Shown in pieces: positions 33,408 to 43,060 of a stretch of 43,349 nucleotides of DNA. The position numbers and the translations under genes are program-made. Location of the stretch: assembly GCA_013538855.1 (NCBI GenBank), contig JABXJS010000193.1:1-43349 (forward strand). The letters run 5' to 3'. Source of the stretch: Herpetosiphonaceae bacterium (GTDB lineage Bacteria > Chloroflexota > Chloroflexia > Chloroflexales > Herpetosiphonaceae). Position 1 is the stretch's first letter; each line of letters begins with the position of its first letter. A model generated the notes under the pieces. The model was not told the origin of the DNA. It was given only the letters and a program-made list of their open reading frames with translations, and ran no database searches.

Positions 33408-34850
33408 ATGGCAAAGGAAGGCATTCATACCCGTGCCGATAACTATGCACAGTGGTATCTCGATATTGTGGAGCAGGCCGATCTCGCCGAGCCTTCAGGG
33501 GTCGTGCGCGGCGCAATGGTGATCAAGCCGACTGGCTACGCTGTCTGGGAGGCAATTCAGCGTGGGCTGGATCAGCGCATCAAGGCCACCGGCCACGTCA
33601 ACGCCTACTTCCCGCTGTTTATTCCACAGAGCTTTCTGCAGAAAGAGGCCGAACACGTCGAGGGCTTTGCGCCCGAGGTCGCTGTGGTCACCCACGCCGG
33701 TGGCAAAGAGCTTGAGGAACCCTATGTGGTCCGCCCAACCTCGGAGGCGATCATCGGCCACACCTACGCCCGCTGGATCCAGTCATGGCGCGATCTGCCG
33801 ATCTTGATCAACCAGTGGGCCAATGTGGTGCGCTGGGAGCTGCGCCCGCGCCCCTTCCTGCGCACCACCGAGTTTCTCTGGCAGGAGGGCCACACCGCCC
33901 ACGCCACCGAGGCCGAGGCCGAGACCGAGACGCTGCGCATTTTGCACGAGGTGTATGCCGACTTCGTCGAGAATGTGATGGCGATCCCGCTCTATCGCGG
34001 CCTCAAGAGCCGTCGCGAGACGTTCGCCGGCGCGCTGCGCACCTACGCCATCGAGGCCATGATGCAGGACGGTCGCGCCCTTCAGGCCGGCACCTCGCAT
34101 AACCTGGGCCAGAACTTCGCCCGCGCCTTCGAGATCACCTATCAGACGCCCAGCAATGAGCGCGAGTATGTTTGGACAACCAGCTGGGGCGCTTCGACGC
34201 GCTTGATCGGCGGGCTGATCATGGTGCACTCCGATGACGACGGCCTCGTCCTGCCGCCGCGCTTGGCCCCCATCCAGGTGGTGGTGGTCCCGATCTTCAA
34301 GAATGATAGCGAGCGCGCCACGGTGATGGCGGCCATCGAGCGCATCACTGCGCCCTGGCAGGGCAAGCTGGCCTTTAAGATCGACGACCGCGATCATCTC
34401 TCGCCAGGCTTCAAGTTCAACGAGTGGGAGCTGAAAGGCGTGCCGGTGCGCGTTGAGGTCGGCCCGAAAGATGTGCAGAAGGACAGCGTCGCCATCGCCC
34501 GCCGCGATGTCCCTGGCCGCGAGGGTAAATCCTTTGTGCCCCAGGCGGGCCTGACCGAGCGCTTGGTCGCCCTGCTCGATGAGATCCAGCAGAGCCTGTT
34601 TGATCGCGCGCTGGCCTACCGCAATCAGCGCACCGTCGATGTGCGCACCTACGAGGAGCTGGCGGCGGCTGTTGAGCAAGGCTTCGCCCGCGCCTACTGG
34701 GACGGCAACGACGCCGACGAGGCGCGCATCCAAGAGGAGCTGAAAGCGACCATTCGTGTGATACCCTTTGATCAGCCAGAGACAGCTGGCACGTGTGTGC
34801 TCACCGGCCGCGAGACAACCAAGCAGGTGCTGTTCGCCCGCTCATACTAG
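33408..34850 (+). CDS. proS: Prolyl-tRNA synthetase (archaeal/eukaryotic type)
   Basis: 480 residues. It charges tRNA-Pro with proline using ATP. Class II motifs are seen: RPTSEAIIGHTYARW (ATP-site region), motif 2 RWELRPRPFLRTTEFLWQEG, and motif 3-like LIGGLIMVHSDDDGLVLP with its Arg. An anticodon-binding domain follows (IQVVVVPIFKN). The C-terminal end TGRETTKQVLFARSY, with a terminal Tyr, is typical of the archaeal-type ProRS, which lacks the bacterial editing insertion. AAGGAGG is 5 bases before the ATG. It is a single gene with its own promoter (33307-33335), divergent from the holin-like gene. Confidence 0.97.
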   Translation: MAKEGIHTRADNYAQWYLDIVEQADLAEPSGVVRGAMVIKPTGYAVWEAIQRGLDQRIKATGHVNAYFPLFIPQSFLQKEAEHVEGFAPEVAVVTHAGGKELEEPYVVRPTSEAIIGHTYARWIQSWRDLPILINQWANVVRWELRPRPFLRTTEFLWQEGHTAHATEAEAETETLRILHEVYADFVENVMAIPLYRGLKSRRETFAGALRTYAIEAMMQDGRALQAGTSHNLGQNFARAFEITYQTPSNEREYVWTTSWGASTRLIGGLIMVHSDDDGLVLPPRLAPIQVVVVPIFKNDSERATVMAAIERITAPWQGKLAFKIDDRDHLSPGFKFNEWELKGVPVRVEVGPKDVQKDSVAIARRDVPGREGKSFVPQAGLTERLVALLDEIQQSLFDRALAYRNQRTVDVRTYEELAAAVEQGFARAYWDGNDADEARIQEELKATIRVIPFDQPETAGTCVLTGRETTKQVLFARSY

Positions 34851-34913
34851 CGCTTGTCGCGCCGCCGACTCTCACTCGCAAGCATGATCTGAAGTACCAA
34901 GGAATAACGGGAC

Positions 34914-34938
34914 TGCGGCAGCGCTGTGTGTTGCCGCA
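34914..34938 (+). terminator. Hairpin between proS and the DUF4388 gene
   Basis: Perfect 7-bp stem (TGCGGCA/TGCCGCA, 34914-34920 with 34932-34938) around an 11-base loop, without a T tract. Possible terminator of proS. Confidence 0.35.
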
Positions 34939-34979
34939 ACCCGTGGTAGCATAGACTCACTATCCCTGGGAGGCTGATC

Positions 34980-35708
34980 ATGGAACTGACTGGAACATTT
35001 GAGAGTTTTCCGCTCAGTGAGTTGCTCGAAATGATGCAGCATAGCTCGATGTGTGGCGTGCTGGAGATTCAGGGCCGCCACGGCGCTGGCTATGTCTGGA
35101 CGCGTGATGGTGTTATCTGCCAGGCGCAGTATGCCGGCGAACAAGGGCGTACTGCCATCGGCCGCATGTTTGAGGAGGGCAAGGCCGCCTTCACGGTGCG
35201 CGCCGATGGTGCGCATCCCTGGGGGCCGCCTGGCCTTGGCGATGCCGCAACGCTTATCGCCGAGGGCAAGCAGCTGGCGCGCCTCTGGTATCAGATTCGA
35301 CGGCGCATTCCCGATCTGGGCTTGGTGCCAGTCGTGCGCTCACGCTCCTTCAACCGCCAAGATTTGAGCGATCTCGATATGGTGGTGCTAACGGCGATTG
35401 ACGGTCAGCACACCATTCGCGACCTGACTGAGCCAACGGTGCTGGAGCTGATCGATATCTGTCGCTCGCTGATTCGGCTGATCGACGCTGGCGTTGTGGA
35501 GCTAACGCAGCGCGGTGGGCTGTCGCAGCCTGTGTCGCCGCATGTGCCTGGTCCGCTGCCGGAAAGCGCGCCGCCGTTCGCTCCCGCACCCAGCCCGCCG
35601 ACTGGCGGCGGCCTCTTCAAGCGCCCGCTGGGCCAAGATGGCGGCGAGAGCAGCAGCAAGTCCGGTCTGCTCTCCCGCTTGCAGCAGCAGGCGCTCCGCC
35701 AGGGCTAA
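34980..35708 (+). CDS. DUF4388 (PatA-N-like) domain protein
   Basis: 242 residues, GGGAGG upstream of the ATG. Residues 1 to about 95 are a DUF4388 domain (MELTGTFESFPLSELLEMMQ, then GVLEIQGRHGAGYVWTRDGV), the module found in PatA-like regulators and gliding or signalling proteins. Residues about 120-180 form a helical region resembling a winged helix (DLDMVVLTAIDGQHTIRDLT, LIRLIDAGVVEL). The rest is a Pro/Gly/Ser-rich, basic tail. It is probably a cytoplasmic signalling adaptor; no enzyme motif is visible. Stand-alone gene. Confidence 0.85.
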   Translation: MELTGTFESFPLSELLEMMQHSSMCGVLEIQGRHGAGYVWTRDGVICQAQYAGEQGRTAIGRMFEEGKAAFTVRADGAHPWGPPGLGDAATLIAEGKQLARLWYQIRRRIPDLGLVPVVRSRSFNRQDLSDLDMVVLTAIDGQHTIRDLTEPTVLELIDICRSLIRLIDAGVVELTQRGGLSQPVSPHVPGPLPESAPPFAPAPSPPTGGGLFKRPLGQDGGESSSKSGLLSRLQQQALRQG

Positions 35709-35911
35709 TCTGTACATCTTTTGGGACGTTGGTCGGTGCCGCCTGCGCGTTTGCGCGGGCGGTGGCGTTTAACCAGGGGTACAATGAGGGAACCGTATCC
35801 ATCAATCACATCCGGTTGATGGCTGATTCAGCACCTCAGTCGCTGTGCCCCACCCCATCCATCCCATCAGCCTGCATGTGGCACAGCCGACTAGGCAGCA
35901 AGGAGGAGTGC

Positions 35912-36889
35912 ATGCGCTATCGCACGTTGGGCCGCACTGGGCTGAAAGTTTCTGAGCTGTGCTTGGGCACGATGACCTTCGGCTGGAGCGTCGACGAGGA
36001 CGAGGCATACCGCATCATGTCCACAGCTCTTGAGCACGGCATCAACTTTTTTGATACCGCCGATATCTACTCGCGCTGGTCCGAGAAGTCGTACGCTGGC
36101 AAGACCGAGGAGATCATGGGCCGCTGGTTTGCCGCCGACTCGTCGCGCCGCGAGCAGGTCGTGCTCGCCACTAAGGTGCGTGGCCCCATGGGCGACCGCC
36201 CCAACCAGCAGGGCCTCTCGCGTCGCCACATTATGGAGGCCGTCGACGCTAGCCTGCGCCGTCTACAGACCGACTACATCGACCTCTATCAGACCCACTT
36301 TCCCGATGAGGAGACGCCGATCGAGGAGACGCTGCGCGCGCTCGACGATCTGGTGCGCTCCGGCAAGGTGCGCTACATCGGCTGTTCAAACTATCGCGCT
36401 TGGCAGCTGATGGAGGCGCTTTGGACCAGCGACAAGTTTAATCTGGCCCGCTATGACTCGCTGCAGCCCCACTACAACTTGCTCACACGCGCCGAGTTCG
36501 AGCGCGAGCTACAGGCGGTGTGCCTGAAGTACGGCGTCGGTGTGATTGTCTACAGCCCGCTGGCTGGCGGTCTGCTCACCGGTAAGTTCCGCCGTGGCCA
36601 GCCGATCCCCGAGGGCACGCGGGTGGCCGAGCGCGGGCGCAACGACAAGCGCCTCAACGAGAACCTGTGGACGCTGATGGATCGCATGGAGGAGCTGGCC
36701 AAAGAGCGCAGCGCCACCATTCCGCAGCTGGCCGTGGCCTGGGCCAGCGGCGCGCCCGCCATCACCTCGGCGATTATTGGCGCTACCAGCGTCAAGCAGC
36801 TCAACGACACGGTGGGAGCCGCCGGTCTTGAGCTGACGGATGCCGAGCGCGCGACGCTCGACGCGCTCACTGACTGGAAAGAGCAGTAG
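35912..36889 (+). CDS. Aldo/keto reductase
   Basis: 325 residues. The ATG at 35912 has AAGGAGG upstream; the longer open frame from 35729 codes a non-conserved stretch. Catalytic tetrad of the family: Asp48, Tyr53 ([11 protein letters not shown]), Lys88 (LATKVRG) and His129 (LYQTHFPD). The NADPH-binding end is also visible ([14 protein letters not shown], and [16 protein letters not shown]). The family reduces aldehydes and ketones with NADPH; the true substrate cannot be told. It converges with the EamA gene at a shared hairpin. Confidence 0.93.
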   Translation: MRYRTLGRTGLKVSELCLGTMTFGWSVDEDEAYRIMSTALEHGINFFDTADIYSRWSEKSYAGKTEEIMGRWFAADSSRREQVVLATKVRGPMGDRPNQQGLSRRHIMEAVDASLRRLQTDYIDLYQTHFPDEETPIEETLRALDDLVRSGKVRYIGCSNYRAWQLMEALWTSDKFNLARYDSLQPHYNLLTRAEFERELQAVCLKYGVGVIVYSPLAGGLLTGKFRRGQPIPEGTRVAERGRNDKRLNENLWTLMDRMEELAKERSATIPQLAVAWASGAPAITSAIIGATSVKQLNDTVGAAGLELTDAERATLDALTDWKEQ

Positions 36890-36920
36890 CGTTTATCTAA
36901 GGAAAGCAGCCGCGTAGCCA

Positions 36921-36954
36921 CAGCGGGCATCGTGCAGCGCCACGGTGCCCGCTG
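36921..36954. terminator. Bidirectional hairpin between two convergent genes
   Basis: A 14-bp stem with one G.U pair (outer part CAGCGGGCA/TGCCCGCTG, inner CGTG/CACG) and a 6-base loop. It begins 32 bases after the stop of the aldo/keto reductase and abuts the stop of the EamA gene, so it could end both. Confidence 0.6.
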
Positions 36955-37767
36955 CTACATGCGCCACAGCACCACCGCCCACGTTGCCATCATCACCGCC
37001 AGCACCTTCTTTGGTGTCACGCGCTCTTTGAACAGCGGCACGGCCAGCAGCGCGGTCAGCGGCGTCTTGATGTTGAGCGCCAGCAGCACAAGCGGTGCGT
37101 TGTTTGCGCTCAGCGCCAGCGCCTGCAGCAGCGACCAAAACGCGCCGAACATACACACGCCGAGCAGCAGCCCCCAGCGCAGCTCGGTGTGCTTGATCGT
37201 TGGCAGCTTGCGCCAGTTGATCAGTGCGCCAACCACGTGATTGACGGCGATATAGAACAAAATCTCTTGGAAAAAATGCGTGTAGAAGGTGTAGGTGATG
37301 GTGCAGAGCGCCAGCAGCAGCAGCGCCACCAGCACCGACCGCGACAGACGGTCAACTTGGTCGAGCTTAAGACTCAGCAGGATGGCCGCGCCGGCCACCA
37401 TGATCGCCAGCACGCGCGGCAGCGTCAGGTCGGTGTCGAACATTGGCACAAAGAGCACCAGCATGCCCGCCAGCACGAGATTAAGGCTGGTGATCGCAAA
37501 GACCATCGATGTCGATGAGGTTCGGAGGGCCTGGAGCTGATACACAGACGAAAAATAAAAGAGCACGCCAGCGCTCACTGCCAGCATCGCCCCTTGCCAG
37601 GAGCCAGACCACTCATTGCGCCACGCCATCACCCCGACTGCGCACAGGGCAACCACCAAGGTTGCGACTGTGACAACCTGATCGGGGCGCGTGCGGCTGG
37701 ACGCGAATTTAAACAAACAAGCGAGCAATGTATAGAGCAGCACCGCTGCCAATGTTAACCCTATCAT
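36955..37767 (-). CDS. EamA/DMT-superfamily transporter
   Basis: 270 residues, AAGGAGG before the ATG. About nine to ten hydrophobic helices in two related halves (FSSVYQLQALRTSSTSMVFA in the first half, ALALSANNAPLVLLALNIKT in the second), the layout of drug/metabolite and EamA transporters. It ends with basic VTPKKVLAVMMATWAVVLWR. Substrate unknown. Divergent from sucC; the ~200-base gap holds the sucC promoter. Confidence 0.85.
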   Translation of the reverse strand: MIGLTLAAVLLYTLLACLFKFASSRTRPDQVVTVATLVVALCAVGVMAWRNEWSGSWQGAMLAVSAGVLFYFSSVYQLQALRTSSTSMVFAITSLNLVLAGMLVLFVPMFDTDLTLPRVLAIMVAGAAILLSLKLDQVDRLSRSVLVALLLLALCTITYTFYTHFFQEILFYIAVNHVVGALINWRKLPTIKHTELRWGLLLGVCMFGAFWSLLQALALSANNAPLVLLALNIKTPLTALLAVPLFKERVTPKKVLAVMMATWAVVLWRM

Positions 37768-37860
37768 CGGGCCTCCTTGAGGAATGAGGTCTGCGTATCA
37801 TACCCGTTAAGACCCATGATGCAAAGAGTGCACCACGCCTTTCTGTGCGCCTAGCTGTAT

Positions 37861-37889
37861 TTGCCAACTTTCTTGGGGCCTGCTACCAT
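37861..37889 (+). promoter_or_regulatory. Sigma-70-type promoter of sucC
   Basis: TTGCCA (37861-37866), a 17-base spacer and TACCAT (37884-37889), 77 bases before the sucC start. Confidence 0.6.
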
Positions 37890-37966
37890 ACCCACGGCAT
37901 CACGCAACTGCGTTGCGTCCCTACCTTTTAATCAACCATCTCAATAACTGCACATTCGGAGGTGCA

Positions 37967-39103
37967 ATGAAGCTTCACGAATACCAGGCTCGCGAGATTG
38001 TCGCCAAGTACGGCATTCCAGTGACGGGCGGCGGCGTCGCGAGCACGCCTGCGGAAGCCCGCAAGCTAGCGGAGGAGATCGGCGGTAAAGTTGCGGTGAA
38101 AGCCCAGGTCCACGTTGGTGGTCGTGGCAAAGCTGGCGGCATCAAGCTCGCCGATACCCCGGAGGCCGCCGAGCAGGCCGCGCAGCAGATCCTCGGCATG
38201 GATATCAAGGGCCTGACGGTGGAGAAGGTCATGATCGCCGAAGCCGTCACCTACGAAAAAGAAATCTACCTCGGTGTGATCCTCGATCGCGGCACCAAGC
38301 GCATCATGCTGATCGCCTCCTCTGAGGGCGGCGTCGAGATCGAAGAAGTCGCTAAAACCAACCCCGATGCCATCATCAAAATTGCCGCCGACCCGCTGCT
38401 CGGCCTCCAGCCCTTCCAGGCCCAGCAGCTGGCCTTTGCCATCGGCCTGACCGACGGCAAGCAGGCGCGCCAGTTCGCCAGCATCGCCATGGCGCTCTAC
38501 AAAGCCTTTATCGAAAACGATGCCGAGCTGGCCGAGATCAACCCGCTAGTGGTGCTCGCCGATGGCTCGCTCAAGGCCCTCGACTCCAAGATCGTCCTCG
38601 ATGATAGCGGCCTCTTCCGCCACAAAGACCTTGCCGCCCAGCGCGATGACTCGGCGGACCCGGCGGCCGAGATCAAGGCCCGCGAGCATGGCCTGACCTT
38701 CATCAAGCTCGATGGCACCATCGGCTGTATGGTCAATGGCGCTGGCCTGGCCATGGCCACCATGGACGTGGTCAAGCTGTTCGGCGGCGAGCCGGCCAAC
38801 TTCCTCGACATCGGCGGCGGCGCGAACGCCGAGAAGGTCGCTGCGGCGCTCGATATCATCCTTGATGATCCAAATGTGAAGGCCGTTATGGTTAATATTT
38901 TTGGCGGCATCACCCGCTGCGACGAGGTCGCCCGCGGTATCGTCGAGGCGCAGAAGATTATCAAGCGCCAGGTGCCCATGGTCGTGCGGCTGGTCGGCAC
39001 CAACGAGGCCGAGGGCCAGCGCATCCTCGCCGATGCGAGCCTGATCCCAGCCAACACGCTGGCCGAGGCTGCCCAGAAGGCCGTCGAAATCGCGCAGGGC
39101 TAG
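37967..39103 (+). CDS. sucC: Succinyl-CoA synthetase beta subunit
   Basis: 378 residues, GGAGG 4 bases upstream of the ATG. It forms the nucleotide-binding subunit of succinyl-CoA synthetase, which makes ATP or GTP in the TCA cycle. Visible features: N-terminal [22 protein letters not shown]-grasp region ([17 protein letters not shown]), [16 protein letters not shown] and [16 protein letters not shown]. Length is normal for the family. Its partner sucD lies 1.7 kb downstream, separated by an XRE regulator and gmd. The stop codon shares CTAG with the stop of the regulator on the other strand. Confidence 0.97.
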   Translation: MKLHEYQAREIVAKYGIPVTGGGVASTPAEARKLAEEIGGKVAVKAQVHVGGRGKAGGIKLADTPEAAEQAAQQILGMDIKGLTVEKVMIAEAVTYEKEIYLGVILDRGTKRIMLIASSEGGVEIEEVAKTNPDAIIKIAADPLLGLQPFQAQQLAFAIGLTDGKQARQFASIAMALYKAFIENDAELAEINPLVVLADGSLKALDSKIVLDDSGLFRHKDLAAQRDDSADPAAEIKAREHGLTFIKLDGTIGCMVNGAGLAMATMDVVKLFGGEPANFLDIGGGANAEKVAAALDIILDDPNVKAVMVNIFGGITRCDEVARGIVEAQKIIKRQVPMVVRLVGTNEAEGQRILADASLIPANTLAEAAQKAVEIAQG

Positions 39104-39534
39104 CTGGCGAGCTGGCGCAGTGCCTGAGCTAGTAGCTGCCGCTCACGCTCGTCGTGGCTGGCGGCGTGCAGTGCGCTCAGGCGCTCGCGCCACTCGTGGC
39201 ACACCTGCGCCGCTGCCTGTGGCACTTGTGCGATCCAGTGCAGATCACGCTCAAGCAGGCGCAGCTGTAGCTCTGTCTCGGTGTAGCGCGGCGCAACCGT
39301 CGGCAGGCGCATGGCCTTGCCCGCTGGGTAGAATGTCGCCGCCACCAGCTCGGCTGGCTCACAGCGAAAGATGCCCGCCAGCAGGATAACGGTGCGCTCG
39401 GATGGCACGGCTAGATCGGCTTCGAAGTGCGATAGCGCCACCCGCGACAGCCCCAGCCGCTCTGCCAGCGCCTGCTGGGTCCAGCCGTGCGCCTGGCGCA
39501 GCTGTGCTAGCCGACGTCCTAGTGATTCAGGCAT
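39100..39534 (-). CDS. XRE-family HTH transcriptional regulator
   Basis: 144 residues from the ATG at 39534, which has AAGGAG upstream; a longer ATG at 39573 adds a poor N-terminus. Residues about 6-60 form a Cro/CI-type helix-turn-helix ([20 protein letters not shown], then [16 protein letters not shown]). The C-terminal ~80 residues are helical ([33 protein letters not shown]) with no recognised ligand domain. It sits between the two halves of the succinyl-CoA synthetase pair and is divergent from gmd. The palindrome at 39611-39639 in the shared promoter region is a candidate operator. Confidence 0.88.
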   Translation of the reverse strand: MPESLGRRLAQLRQAHGWTQQALAERLGLSRVALSHFEADLAVPSERTVILLAGIFRCEPAELVAATFYPAGKAMRLPTVAPRYTETELQLRLLERDLHWIAQVPQAAAQVCHEWRERLSALHAASHDERERQLLAQALRQLAS

Positions 39535-39594
39535 GCCTGCTCCTTGTACTGGTACAGCGTCTCGCGCGAGCACACTGCGCGCGCATTTCTATTG

Positions 39595-39639
39595 TTGACA
39601 ATATTTCTCTCAGCAGTGCTAACTAGGTTAGCAGCGCTG
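39595..39639 (+). promoter_or_regulatory. gmd promoter with overlapping palindrome (candidate operator)
   Basis: TTGACA (39595-39600), itself inside ATTGTTGACAAT, is followed by a large palindrome: CAGC, 2 bases, TGCTAAC, TAG, GTTAGCA, 2 bases, GCTG (39611-39639). The palindrome covers where a -10 box would fall, so a protein bound here would block gmd transcription. The divergent XRE regulator is the natural candidate. Confidence 0.5.
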
Positions 39640-39662
39640 AGGCGCAATCTGCGCTAGGCTGA

Positions 39663-40688
<1,026 letters not shown>

Positions 40689-40788
40689 CAGCTCTTTCTG
40701 CGTGGGGCCGCGCTCCACGCTCTGTCATAACTCTCAAGCTGGCTCGCCAGCGCCATGGCAGCCAATACGTCACATAAGGAGGACTCCG

Positions 40789-41670
40789 TTGAGTATTTTG
40801 GCCGATAAAAATACCCGTGTGCTGGTCCAGGGCATCACGGGCCGCGAAGGTGAGTTCCACTCGCGCCAGATGTTGGAGTACGGCACAAATCTTGTGGCCG
40901 GCGTAACGCCAGGCCGCGGCGGGCAGAAGGCTGTCGATAATCGCGTGCCAGTGTTCAACACGGTGCGCGAGGCGGTCGAGGCCACCGGCGCAAACGCCTC
41001 GGTGATCTATGTGCCAGCCCCGTTCGCCCCCGACGCCATCCGCGAGGCGGCCGAGGCCGGCATCCCGCTGATTATCTGCATCACCGAGGGCGTGCCCGCG
41101 CTCGATATGGTCGCAACCTATGAGTATGTCAAGGCCAAGGGCGCACGCCTGATCGGCCCCAACTGCCCCGGCCTGCTCACCCCCGGCCAGGCCAAGATGG
41201 GCATCATCCCCGGCTCGATCGCCTCTCCCGGCCCGGTCGGCGTGGTCTCGAAGTCGGGCACGCTCACCTATGAGGCTGTCGATGCTCTGACGCGCATCGA
41301 CCTCGGCCAGTCCACCATCGTTGGTATCGGCGGCGATCCGATCATCGGCACCAACTTCATCGATGTGCTGCGCCTGTTCCAAGACGACCCCGAGACCAAG
41401 GCGATCGTGCTCATCGGCGAGATCGGCGGCTCCGCCGAGCAGGAGGCCGCCCAGTTCATCAAGGAGTATGTCACCAAGCCGGTCGTCGCCTTCATCGCTG
41501 GCCAGTCGGCCCCTCCCGGCAAGCGCATGGGCCACGCCGGCGCGATCATCGGCGCTGGCGGCGAGGGCACGGCCCAGGAGAAGATCGAGGCCCTGGAGGC
41601 CGTCGGCGTCAAGGTCGCCAAGCTGCCCACCGACATCGCCGAGCTGGTCCGCGAGCGCCTGAGCGCCTAG
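40789..41670 (+). CDS. sucD: Succinyl-CoA synthetase alpha subunit, TTG start
   Basis: 293 residues. The start is TTG at 40789, with AAGGAGG 6 bases upstream, giving [20 protein letters not shown], the usual N-terminus; ATG-initiated extension from 40672 overlaps gmd and is not family-like. CoA-binding Rossmann part ([20 protein letters not shown]), the [13 protein letters not shown] segment and the phospho-His site [15 protein letters not shown] are visible. It pairs with sucC, which lies upstream beyond gmd and the XRE gene. Confidence 0.97.
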   Translation: MSILADKNTRVLVQGITGREGEFHSRQMLEYGTNLVAGVTPGRGGQKAVDNRVPVFNTVREAVEATGANASVIYVPAPFAPDAIREAAEAGIPLIICITEGVPALDMVATYEYVKAKGARLIGPNCPGLLTPGQAKMGIIPGSIASPGPVGVVSKSGTLTYEAVDALTRIDLGQSTIVGIGGDPIIGTNFIDVLRLFQDDPETKAIVLIGEIGGSAEQEAAQFIKEYVTKPVVAFIAGQSAPPGKRMGHAGAIIGAGGEGTAQEKIEALEAVGVKVAKLPTDIAELVRERLSA

Positions 41671-41676
41671 CGTTCA

Positions 41677-41713
41677 GCGGCGACGCACCACCTCTGCACT
41701 GGTGCGTCGCCGC
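41677..41713 (+). terminator. Hairpin after sucD
   Basis: Perfect 14-bp stem (41677-41690 with 41700-41713) with a 9-base loop, 6 bases after the sucD stop. It has no T tract and is followed by the ribosome-binding site of the next gene, so it may attenuate or trim the transcript rather than end it. Confidence 0.6.
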
Positions 41714-41731
41714 CCCTGGAGGAGGTTCACC

Positions 41732-42196
41732 ATGAAGCTTGCCGAGGCCCTTGTCGAGCGCAAGGCCACCCAGGAGAAAATCCACGATCTGACGGTGCGC
41801 CTACAGCGCGTCGCGCTCATTCAAGAGGGCGAGACGCCCGCCGAGAATCCTACGCTCCTGCTGCAGGAGCTAGAGTCAGCTACCTCGCGCTTTGAGCGCC
41901 TGGTGACGGCGATTAATCAGACCAACAGCCTCGCGCTTTTGCCCTCGGGCCAGACGATCACCGCCGCCCTGGCACAGCGCGATGCGCTCACTCTGCGCAT
42001 GCGCGCCTTTGATACGCTGCTCTCAATCCTGGGCACATCAACGCAGCGCGCCCGCGGCAGCGAGATTCGCCTCCAGCGCACGCTCGATGTCACCGAGCTT
42101 CAGCGCCAGCGCGATGCCCTCGCCCGCCAATATCGCGAGTTGGACTCCGCGCTTCAGGCGGCGAACTGGTCGATCGATCTGGCCGCCGAGGTCTAG
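41732..42196 (+). CDS. DIP1984/septicolysin-like family protein
   Basis: 154 residues, GGAGGAGG upstream of the ATG. The chain is mostly helical and charged (MKLAEALVERKATQEKIHDL, RFERLVTAINQTN, LQRTLDVTELQRQRDALARQ), the pattern of the DIP1984 family, sometimes labelled septicolysin. No membrane helix or signal peptide is seen. Biochemical role unknown. It follows sucD by 61 bases. Confidence 0.8.
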   Translation: MKLAEALVERKATQEKIHDLTVRLQRVALIQEGETPAENPTLLLQELESATSRFERLVTAINQTNSLALLPSGQTITAALAQRDALTLRMRAFDTLLSILGTSTQRARGSEIRLQRTLDVTELQRQRDALARQYRELDSALQAANWSIDLAAEV

Positions 42197-42400
42197 TCGC
42201 CAGTCGGTAGCGGCCGTTGGTCGGGTGCGTGCTCACCCCGTGGCGCAAGCGGGTAATCTTGACGCAGAAGATTACGTATCTTCCCTATGCAGCTCACGCG
42301 GCACGTGGCACATAGCACATGCGCAGGCCGCACCGAGCACAACGCACTACCAAGCACGAACGATCAGCGCCGTGAGGGTGGGTCAGGGGACCTGGCGACT
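42195..42400 (+). ncRNA. Candidate ~200-nt structured RNA
   Basis: The ends pair perfectly over 9 bases: AGTCGCCAG (42195-42203) with CTGGCGACT (42392-42400). Inside, three further 5-bp segments stack as a second long helix: TTGGT/ACCAA, GTGCG/CGCAC and TGCTC/GAGCA (42217-42234 with 42335-42353). Its loop holds a perfect 8-bp hairpin GTAATCTT/AAGATTAC (42253-42275), a CCCG/CGGG hairpin and a GCGGC/GCCGC pair. A clear terminator follows 12 bases later. No hallmark of tmRNA, RNase P, SRP RNA or 5S rRNA was found; a 6S-like RNA is possible but unproven. An independent promoter was not found. Confidence 0.5.
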
Positions 42401-42411
42401 TTCCCCGCACG

Positions 42412-42440
42412 GGCCGTGTCGCGAAAGACACGGCCTTTTT
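42412..42440 (+). terminator. Intrinsic terminator
   Basis: GGCCGTGTC (42412-42420), loop GCGAAA, GACACGGCC (42427-42435), then TTTTTGTTG: a perfect 9-bp stem with tetraloop-like loop and T tract. It ends the transcript carrying the DIP1984 gene and the candidate structured RNA. Confidence 0.93.
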
Positions 42441-42721
42441 GTTGTTCGGTGTAAAGTATTGTTGCCGCACCCGAGGTGCAGCGCAACACCGAGCTGACCG
42501 TCAACAACTTTTTGTTGTGCGGTGTCAAGGATTGTGTCGCACAGTCTGCGTGTCTGCCAATCAGGCGACGGTTTTGCGCTGCCGCTCTGTCCTAAACCGA
42601 CAACCGTTTTTCGACTGTCTGCGTGCCCAGCGGCGCAACAGTGTTTTTTACTGCTTGTGTCCGACTCAACGTGCTACGAGTGTGGGATTCGTCAGTGCTG
42701 AGCGAGCCGGGCCAAGGTTTT
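42441..42721. other. Non-coding stretch with degenerate T-tract repeats
   Basis: No supported gene. TTTTTGTTGT(T/G)CGGTGT recurs at 42436 and 42509, and TCTGCGTG segments recur near 42546 and 42619. Further TTTTT runs occur near 42607 and 42645. The pattern looks like decayed repeats. Confidence 0.4.
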
Positions 42722-42962
42722 TAGAAAAACTGCGCTGTGGTTGCGCGCCAGCGGTGCTGTGAGCGCCTGCGCCGCTGCCAACTCTCTCGCCCATTGGCTC
42801 ATGGCCCAACGGCTCCACCCTGCGCTCCCGTGCGATGGCGTGAGCAGTGGGCTAGCTCCGCGTTGGCTCGCATCTGTTGGCCGCAGCAGTTTAAGAAAAG
42901 CAGCGCTGTGGTTGCGCGCCAGCGGTGCTGTGAGCGCCTGCGCCGCTGCCAGCTCTCTCGTC
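42722..42962. repeat. Direct repeat pair, ~65 bp, 171-base spacing
   Basis: GCGCTGTGGTTGCGCGCCAG begins at 42732 and again at 42903; the match runs for about 58 bases (to CTCTCTCG) with one mismatch. A GAAAA run precedes each copy. The core resembles the 138-bp array unit at 14414 and the motif at 7199. Confidence 0.8.
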
Positions 42963-43060
42963 CATTTGCCCTAGTCACTGTGGTAGCGCCTACAGTTCAC
43001 GTGCGACTGCTTGAGGAGTGCGTTTAATTCGTGTATACCGCAGCCGCCGCATCCACGGCG

